Source: Porticoccaceae bacterium LTM1 (GTDB taxonomy: Bacteria; Pseudomonadota; Gammaproteobacteria; Pseudomonadales; Porticoccaceae). From it: DNA of 64,000 bases. Below, one piece after another: positions 59,917-64,000 of the stretch. Position 1 is the stretch's first letter. The number at the start of each line of letters is the position of its first letter. The position numbers and the translations under genes were made by a program. The stretch spans positions 2,745,501 through 2,809,500 of the forward strand of contig CP127080.1 in the NCBI GenBank assembly GCA_030252795.1. The letters run 5' to 3'. The notes beneath the pieces were generated by a model. It was given only the letters and a program-made list of their open reading frames with translations, was not told where the DNA came from and ran no database searches.

Positions 59917-60789
59917 TCATCCCAATTCGAAGGTAGTCACCCCAAAAATGCGCTCATGTTTCAGATCCGGAAAATCCCCCACATACATCCGTGCGCAGCC
60001 AAACACCTCAATCATTTTTCGTTCCGCCACAAAGGCCATTGCGGCAGGGTTATTTTCTGGCACATCCAAAAACAAGGGGCCACCTGCCGCAAAGGCTGAA
60101 AGCTGTTCGTACAGCGCATCCGCTACTGCCGTGTCATCCGCAAACAGAGGGCCAATTTTGCAACCCTCGCAGCACCGCCTTATCACGCCATACCCTAATA
60201 GCTCACCATCACGAACATAACCAAGCGCCAATGCATCATCTTGCGTTATCCACTTTTCGAGAAATGCCGAACGGGGCGCTGGGAAACAACTGCGATCGTA
60301 GTGTAGCAACTCGTCAAAAGGCACCGAGGCAAGAGGGACGACATTCGGATCACTCTCTTGCGGAGCTTTTGACGCTTCTGGAATCTCTGAGCGAAATCGC
60401 AGATTACGATGAGAAAAAACAAAGCCACCTTTGGCATAGTAACTCTGCATATTAAACACACCATCCATACCAATCGCTGCGTCTGGCCTCAATCGACCTT
60501 TCAGCCGATTAAGTCGGGCGTGCCAAAGGGTATTACCAATTCCTTGCCCACGATATTCCGGCTTTACAATAAAAAAGCCCATAAAGCCAAACTCGCCGTT
60601 ATAAGATGTGATGGCACCTCCGCCAATCATTTCCCTATCAATCTCAGCCGCAATAAACGCATCCGGATCAGCCGCCCAAAACAGATCAGCGTCGTGCATG
60701 CCTGGGTTCCAGCCTTCGACTGCCGCCCACTCAACCAATGTATCGACCTCTGGGCGGGTCATATTCCGGATGTTTAGAAGACTGGTCAT
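59917..60789 (-). CDS. GNAT N-acetyltransferase with C-terminal second GNAT-like domain
   Basis: 290 aa. The N-terminal acetyl-CoA site MGFFIVKPEYRGQGIGNTLW is the GNAT motif A. The C-terminal part (GYVRDGELLGYGVIRRC, GPLFADDTAVADALYEQL, FLDVPENNPAAMAFVAERKM) is like the Acetyltransf_18 domain. Two-domain proteins of this kind are common in proteobacteria. The substrate is unknown. Confidence 0.87.
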   Translation of the reverse strand: MTSLLNIRNMTRPEVDTLVEWAAVEGWNPGMHDADLFWAADPDAFIAAEIDREMIGGGAITSYNGEFGFMGFFIVKPEYRGQGIGNTLWHARLNRLKGRLRPDAAIGMDGVFNMQSYYAKGGFVFSHRNLRFRSEIPEASKAPQESDPNVVPLASVPFDELLHYDRSCFPAPRSAFLEKWITQDDALALGYVRDGELLGYGVIRRCCEGCKIGPLFADDTAVADALYEQLSAFAAGGPLFLDVPENNPAAMAFVAERKMIEVFGCARMYVGDFPDLKHERIFGVTTFELG

Positions 60790-60837
60790 AGCAAGTTATT
60801 TCCTTGAGAAAACACAAAGGGAAATTCTCCCTTTTCA

Positions 60838-61290
60838 TTACTCAATATCAGGGATTTTTCGATTCTTTTCCGCCTTTTCTTTCTCCATTTCGCCAACAGC
60901 CCTCAACACTTCAGCCTGAACCACTGGCATAACTTCCGCCATGTAAACTCCAAATTTTTGCATTGCCGATTTAGCAATGGGCTTCGCATAGAAATCAGCT
61001 AATGCAGCCAACTCATCTGCTGTAAAAGCGTTCACCATTGCAACCTTCATAGCATCTGACAGAGTGTTTATATTCACATGCTTAAGCAATAATTCCCTAA
61101 ATTCTTCACGCTGATCAGGCGGAAAATTCATAGCCACATTTTTTGCCATATCCTGCATCAGTTCTTCAGGAGGCATTGTTGCCATATATCGTTCGGCCTG
61201 TTGAATACGATTTTCCTTTGAATCATCCAAAGCAAGCGCCGAGACACTAAAAAAAACAAACAATAGTAGACACTTAGGTAATTTCATCAT
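60838..61290 (-). CDS. Exported DUF2059-domain protein
   Basis: 150 aa. The signal peptide (LPKCLLLFVFFSVSALA) is followed by a helical DUF2059-type region (FPPDQREEFRELLLKHVNI, FTADELAALADFYAKPIAKS). The C-terminus is charged (EMEKEKAEKNRKIPDIE). Predicted periplasmic; function unknown. The start may be either of two adjacent ATG codons. Confidence 0.8.
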   Translation of the reverse strand: MMKLPKCLLLFVFFSVSALALDDSKENRIQQAERYMATMPPEELMQDMAKNVAMNFPPDQREEFRELLLKHVNINTLSDAMKVAMVNAFTADELAALADFYAKPIAKSAMQKFGVYMAEVMPVVQAEVLRAVGEMEKEKAEKNRKIPDIE

Positions 61291-61399
61291 TCTTCCTCAA
61301 CATTTCAATTTAGCTAAAATTATAACTCTACAAACTGTTGCCAAACGCTAGGAGGCCCAGTACAAGCGTCTTTTGCTTTTATTCTGCTGCTTTGCATTG

Positions 61400-61636
61400 C
61401 TATAAATTAACCCCATCTCCATGACCTCTCGATACATCAGACTTCACTAACAAAACTATCAAATAAATAATGGCAATCGGAGGGATTAGTGCTGACAGAA
61501 AACCTATTGTTGCAGCCATTGACGCAGAATTTGTCTTAGTTTTTCCAAGCCTAAAGCTCAAAATAGTGACCAACGCTATCCAAGCAGGTACAAGCAATAG
61601 GACTACGGTTTGAGACATAATAGTCAGATTAATCAA
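61400..61636 (-). CDS. Small two-helix membrane protein
   Basis: 78 aa from a TTG with AAGGAG at 8-nt spacing; an ATG 18 nt downstream lacks an RBS. Two hydrophobic helices (TVVLLLVPAWIALVTILSF and GFLSALIPPIAIIYLIVLLV) and a charged tail. Family not recognised. Confidence 0.45.
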   Translation of the reverse strand: MINLTIMSQTVVLLLVPAWIALVTILSFRLGKTKTNSASMAATIGFLSALIPPIAIIYLIVLLVKSDVSRGHGDGVNL

Positions 61637-62061
61637 CTTCCATACTCCTTGTATTTATAATAGTTTGATTATGACGAACAGTCACAAGGCGCTCACCATA
61701 ACGGTTGACGAAACGTCGCGTTCCAGATTTGCCGGGCTTGAGGGTTTTAAGCACATCCATTGCAATCTTCCATTTTTGGAGAGGAGCGTGGCCATAGCCT
61801 TTATTGAGGGAACTGAGGCAATTGGCTACTTTTCAACCACGGCACCAACTCTAGCATTTCATTATTAGAGTGGCTAGCGCTAATCCTCTGGAGATTACGC
61901 AATTGTTTTTGTGGCCGTGCACGCCCTTTAAATGCCTTCCGGCTTTATTTATTAATTCAGCATATCGCAGCAATGATCCTTAAATGTCATCCAGACAAAA
62001 TTGAACACTGCTGCGATATTCGGTTTAAACAATACTGATTCTGTAAACAGTCTTTACGCGC
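61637..62061. other. Spacer with inverted repeat, no convincing gene
   Basis: 425 bp. A 67-codon plus-strand frame at 61665-61868 has no RBS and no recognisable features. An 11-bp perfect inverted pair is at 61962-62019. Confidence 0.5.
61962..62019. repeat. Inverted repeat with 11-bp arms
   Basis: ATATCGCAGCA (61962-61972) and TGCTGCGATAT (62009-62019) with a 36-nt interior. It is downstream of the Gly-rich gene and without a T tract. Confidence 0.6.
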
Positions 62062-62517
62062 TTAAGAGAAAGAACCCCAACCTCCACCGGGGGTACCCAG
62101 TTGAACGCCAAGACCGTAAAACTCTCCATGGCCAATATACTTGCCGTTTTTAAACCAGGTGACCTGGAATCCACCGCCTACAACACCCACACTGGTGGCC
62201 TCAAAACTAATACCTGAAGCACCCTTGAGGGTATTGGGGTCGACATTAAAGGTTGCCTGACCACCGAGTGAGCCAGTAGCACCCAAACCAACAACCATCC
62301 CTTTACCATTGAAGGTCAGGTTTGGTCCGCCGGGAAATGACAGGTTACAGTCGACCTGAAGATAGGCGAAAACGTAGGCGCAGGATCCGGAAGCCTTGTC
62401 TGTTGTCCAGCTCGCCGCATCTACCTTCAAGTCTGCATATCTCTCAGCCATCTCAACATAGTGTCTTGTGATGGCATTATGAGTATCCTTGCTACGCATA
62501 GTGACGTCTTGATTCAT
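62062..62517 (-). CDS. Glycine-rich protein of unknown function (151 aa)
   Basis: A strong AAGGAG lies upstream of the ATG. No signal peptide. A short helical N-terminus (HYVEMAERYADLKVDAASW) is followed by a Gly-rich beta-type domain (LSFPGGPNLTFNGKGMVVGL, GVVGGGFQVTWFKNGKYIGH, GTPGGGWGSFS). The pattern is loosely like VapA-type beta-barrels, but this is not established. Two Cys (GSCAYVFAYLQVDC) precede the barrel-like part. Confidence 0.6.
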   Translation of the reverse strand: MNQDVTMRSKDTHNAITRHYVEMAERYADLKVDAASWTTDKASGSCAYVFAYLQVDCNLSFPGGPNLTFNGKGMVVGLGATGSLGGQATFNVDPNTLKGASGISFEATSVGVVGGGFQVTWFKNGKYIGHGEFYGLGVQLGTPGGGWGSFS

Positions 62518-62964
62518 AACATTTACTCCTTAAACATTACGTATAGAGGCTATTTTTTTTGCAGCATGTTGCTACTGGTATGTAGCCTCGAATCACACCA
62601 GTTCCTGAAAATTGCATATGACAAATGGATGCTCACGCCCCAAGGCTCTCTGGACATGAGTTTCCGGGACAAGATGATCTCGATGGTGCTCAGAAGTTTA
62701 ATTTGACGGGGTCCACTCGATGGCAAACAACCAGCCGTAGTTCGCTGTCGTGCCAGGGAATGCATGAAGTCGGGTTGGATTGGAATGTGAGCTTGAGTCT
62801 CCGGCACTTCCATTTGCAAGCTTCCATATGAGACCGGGAAATCCAATGGCCTTTAATGCGACAAGTTGCGATAATTAGCAGCTTTCATTCAAGGCTGTGG
62901 TTCTAAACTTTAGTTCAATACTTAACAGAGTCAATGATCCAGCCGAACAAACAGGATTATTATC
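62518..62964. other. Spacer upstream of hemL, no convincing gene
   Basis: 447 bp. Reading frames on both strands here have low-complexity, family-less translations and no RBS. It presumably contains the hemL promoter, but no clear -35/-10 pair was singled out. Confidence 0.5.
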
Positions 62965-64000
62965 GTGACCATGCAACGCTCCGAACAGCTTTTTGAGGCC
63001 GCCCAGCAACATATCCCCGGCGGGGTGAATTCACCGGTGCGGGCGTTCCGCGCTGTGGGTGGCACGCCGGTGTTTTTTGATCGCGCCGAAGGTGCCTACC
63101 TGTTCGATGCTGACGGCAACCGCTATGTGGACTACGTGCAGTCCTGGGGGCCGATGATTCTTGGTCATGGTCACCCGCAAGTGCTGGACGCAATTCGCAC
63201 TCAGCTGGACAAGGGCCTGACCTTTGGTGCCCCCACCGAACTGGAAACTCAACTGGCCGACGCAATCTGCGAGCGTGTGCCGGGTATGGAGATGGTGCGC
63301 ATGGTGAACTCCGGCACCGAAGCAACCATGAGCGCGATTCGTCTGGCACGTGGCTATACCCGCCGCGACAAGATCATCAAATTTGAAGGCTGCTACCACG
63401 GCCACTCCGATTCGCTGCTGATCAAGGCCGGTTCCGGCGCACTGACCATGGGCGTGCCGACATCCCCGGGCGTTCCGGCAGCGCTTGCTGAGCACACTAT
63501 CACCCTGACCTACAACGATATTGAAGGTGTTAAAGCGGCCTTTGCCGAATTGGGTGATGAAGTTGCCTGTGTGATTCTGGAGCCTGTAGCTGGCAACATG
63601 AGCTGCATTCCACCGGTGCCGGGTTTTCTGGAAGCCCTGCGCGAAGAGTGTACCAAGGCGGGAAGCGTGTTAATTATTGACGAGGTAATGACCGGCTTTC
63701 GTGTCAGCCGCACCGGTGCCATTGGCCACTACGGTGTAGACGCAGACCTGATCTGTCTCGGTAAGGTAATTGGCGGTGGTATGCCGGTAGGCGCATTTGG
63801 TGGCAAGCGCGAAATTATGGAACAGATCGCTCCACTGGGGCCGGTGTATCAGGCGGGCACCCTGTCCGGCAACCCTGTGGCTATGGCTGCGGGTCTGGCA
63901 ACCCTTAAGCTGGTAACCGAAGAGAGCTTCCATGCGCCACTGTTCAAGCGCACCGAGGATCTGGTGAACGGCCTGCGCGAACGTGCGGCAGCGGCCAATA
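62965..64000 (+). CDS. hemL: Glutamate-1-semialdehyde 2,1-aminomutase (5' part)
   Basis: About 345 codons to the window edge. The start is either GTG 62965 (AGGA about 9 nt upstream) or the ATG 6 nt later. [62 protein letters not shown] and the PLP Lys in [18 protein letters not shown] are family hallmarks. It makes 5-aminolevulinate from glutamate-1-semialdehyde in the C5 haem pathway. The C-terminal 80 or so residues lie outside. Confidence 0.96.
   Translation, partial: MTMQRSEQLFEAAQQHIPGGVNSPVRAFRAVGGTPVFFDRAEGAYLFDADGNRYVDYVQSWGPMILGHGHPQVLDAIRTQLDKGLTFGAPTELETQLADAICERVPGMEMVRMVNSGTEATMSAIRLARGYTRRDKIIKFEGCYHGHSDSLLIKAGSGALTMGVPTSPGVPAALAEHTITLTYNDIEGVKAAFAELGDEVACVILEPVAGNMSCIPPVPGFLEALREECTKAGSVLIIDEVMTGFRVSRTGAIGHYGVDADLICLGKVIGGGMPVGAFGGKREIMEQIAPLGPVYQAGTLSGNPVAMAAGLATLKLVTEESFHAPLFKRTEDLVNGLRERAAAAN

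Noticed and set aside
61665-61868. 67-codon plus-strand frame
   Set aside because: No RBS, no recognisable sequence features; kept only as part of the spacer.
62550-62846. Small open frames on both strands between the Gly-rich gene and hemL
   Set aside because: Overlapping frames on both strands, no RBS, no similarity recognised.

Overview
The window reads as a chromosomal segment of a Gram-negative gammaproteobacterium, most likely a marine Cellvibrionales-type heterotroph. This rests on the gene families: large STN-domain TonB receptors with FecI/FecR-type regulators, BtuB, DsbD, EttA, RlmD, a Cpx-like two-component system and HemL. The lineage is inferred; no rRNA or tRNA gene was seen. 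Coding density is high and most genes lie on the minus strand.

Region 1 (1-1.6 kb): the 5' part of a homogentisate dioxygenase-like gene, divergent from a LysR regulator. Region 2 (1.6-29 kb) is the most distinctive part. It is a minus-strand block with two complete cell-surface-signalling modules (ECF sigma, FecR, STN-TonB receptor), six periplasmic thioredoxin-fold proteins (four TlpA-like and two WCGPC thioredoxins, one a lipoprotein), a membrane DsbD, a stand-alone DsbD-N-like protein, a ThuA-like periplasmic protein, an M13 metallopeptidase lipoprotein and an enoyl-CoA-hydratase-family gene. Reading the upstream regions by eye gives two different ECF-type promoter motifs. One (GGTGTAGGGAG-N15-CGTGCTC) precedes sigma A and receptor A. 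The other (GAGTGTGT-N14-CGTT) precedes sigma B and receptor B, with a weaker copy before the neighbouring TlpA gene. The block therefore looks like two autoregulated outer-membrane sensing/uptake systems tied to a periplasmic thiol-reduction relay. The ligand is unknown.

Region 3 (29.4-45.5 kb): ettA, then a soluble NAD-linked molybdenum formate dehydrogenase operon (fdsG-fdsB-fdsA-fdhD-fdsD plus a membrane-anchored glutaredoxin), an aminotransferase, MscS and CorA/ZntB-like membrane proteins, and a molybdenum-cofactor cluster (moaC-moaD-moaE-moaA-moaB-moeB, with mobA divergent). The cofactor genes plausibly supply the formate dehydrogenase.

Region 4 (45.5-51.5 kb): Cpx-like histidine kinase/response regulator with a divergent small periplasmic protein preceded by an operator-like palindrome, then rlmD, msrC-like, a SPOR lipoprotein, DUF4404 and a half-size GDT1 protein. 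Region 5 (51.7-55.9 kb): a cobalamin-riboswitch operon of btuB, a PP-loop ATPase, a DUF6580-like membrane protein and cob(I)alamin adenosyltransferase. Region 6 (56-64 kb): DUF4242 protein, ahpC with an OxyR-like upstream site, a GGDEF cyclase, an aminotransferase, GNAT, DUF2059 and small hypothetical genes, then the 5' part of hemL.

Three families of palindromic intergenic repeats are scattered through the window, several of them inside operons at gene junctions.
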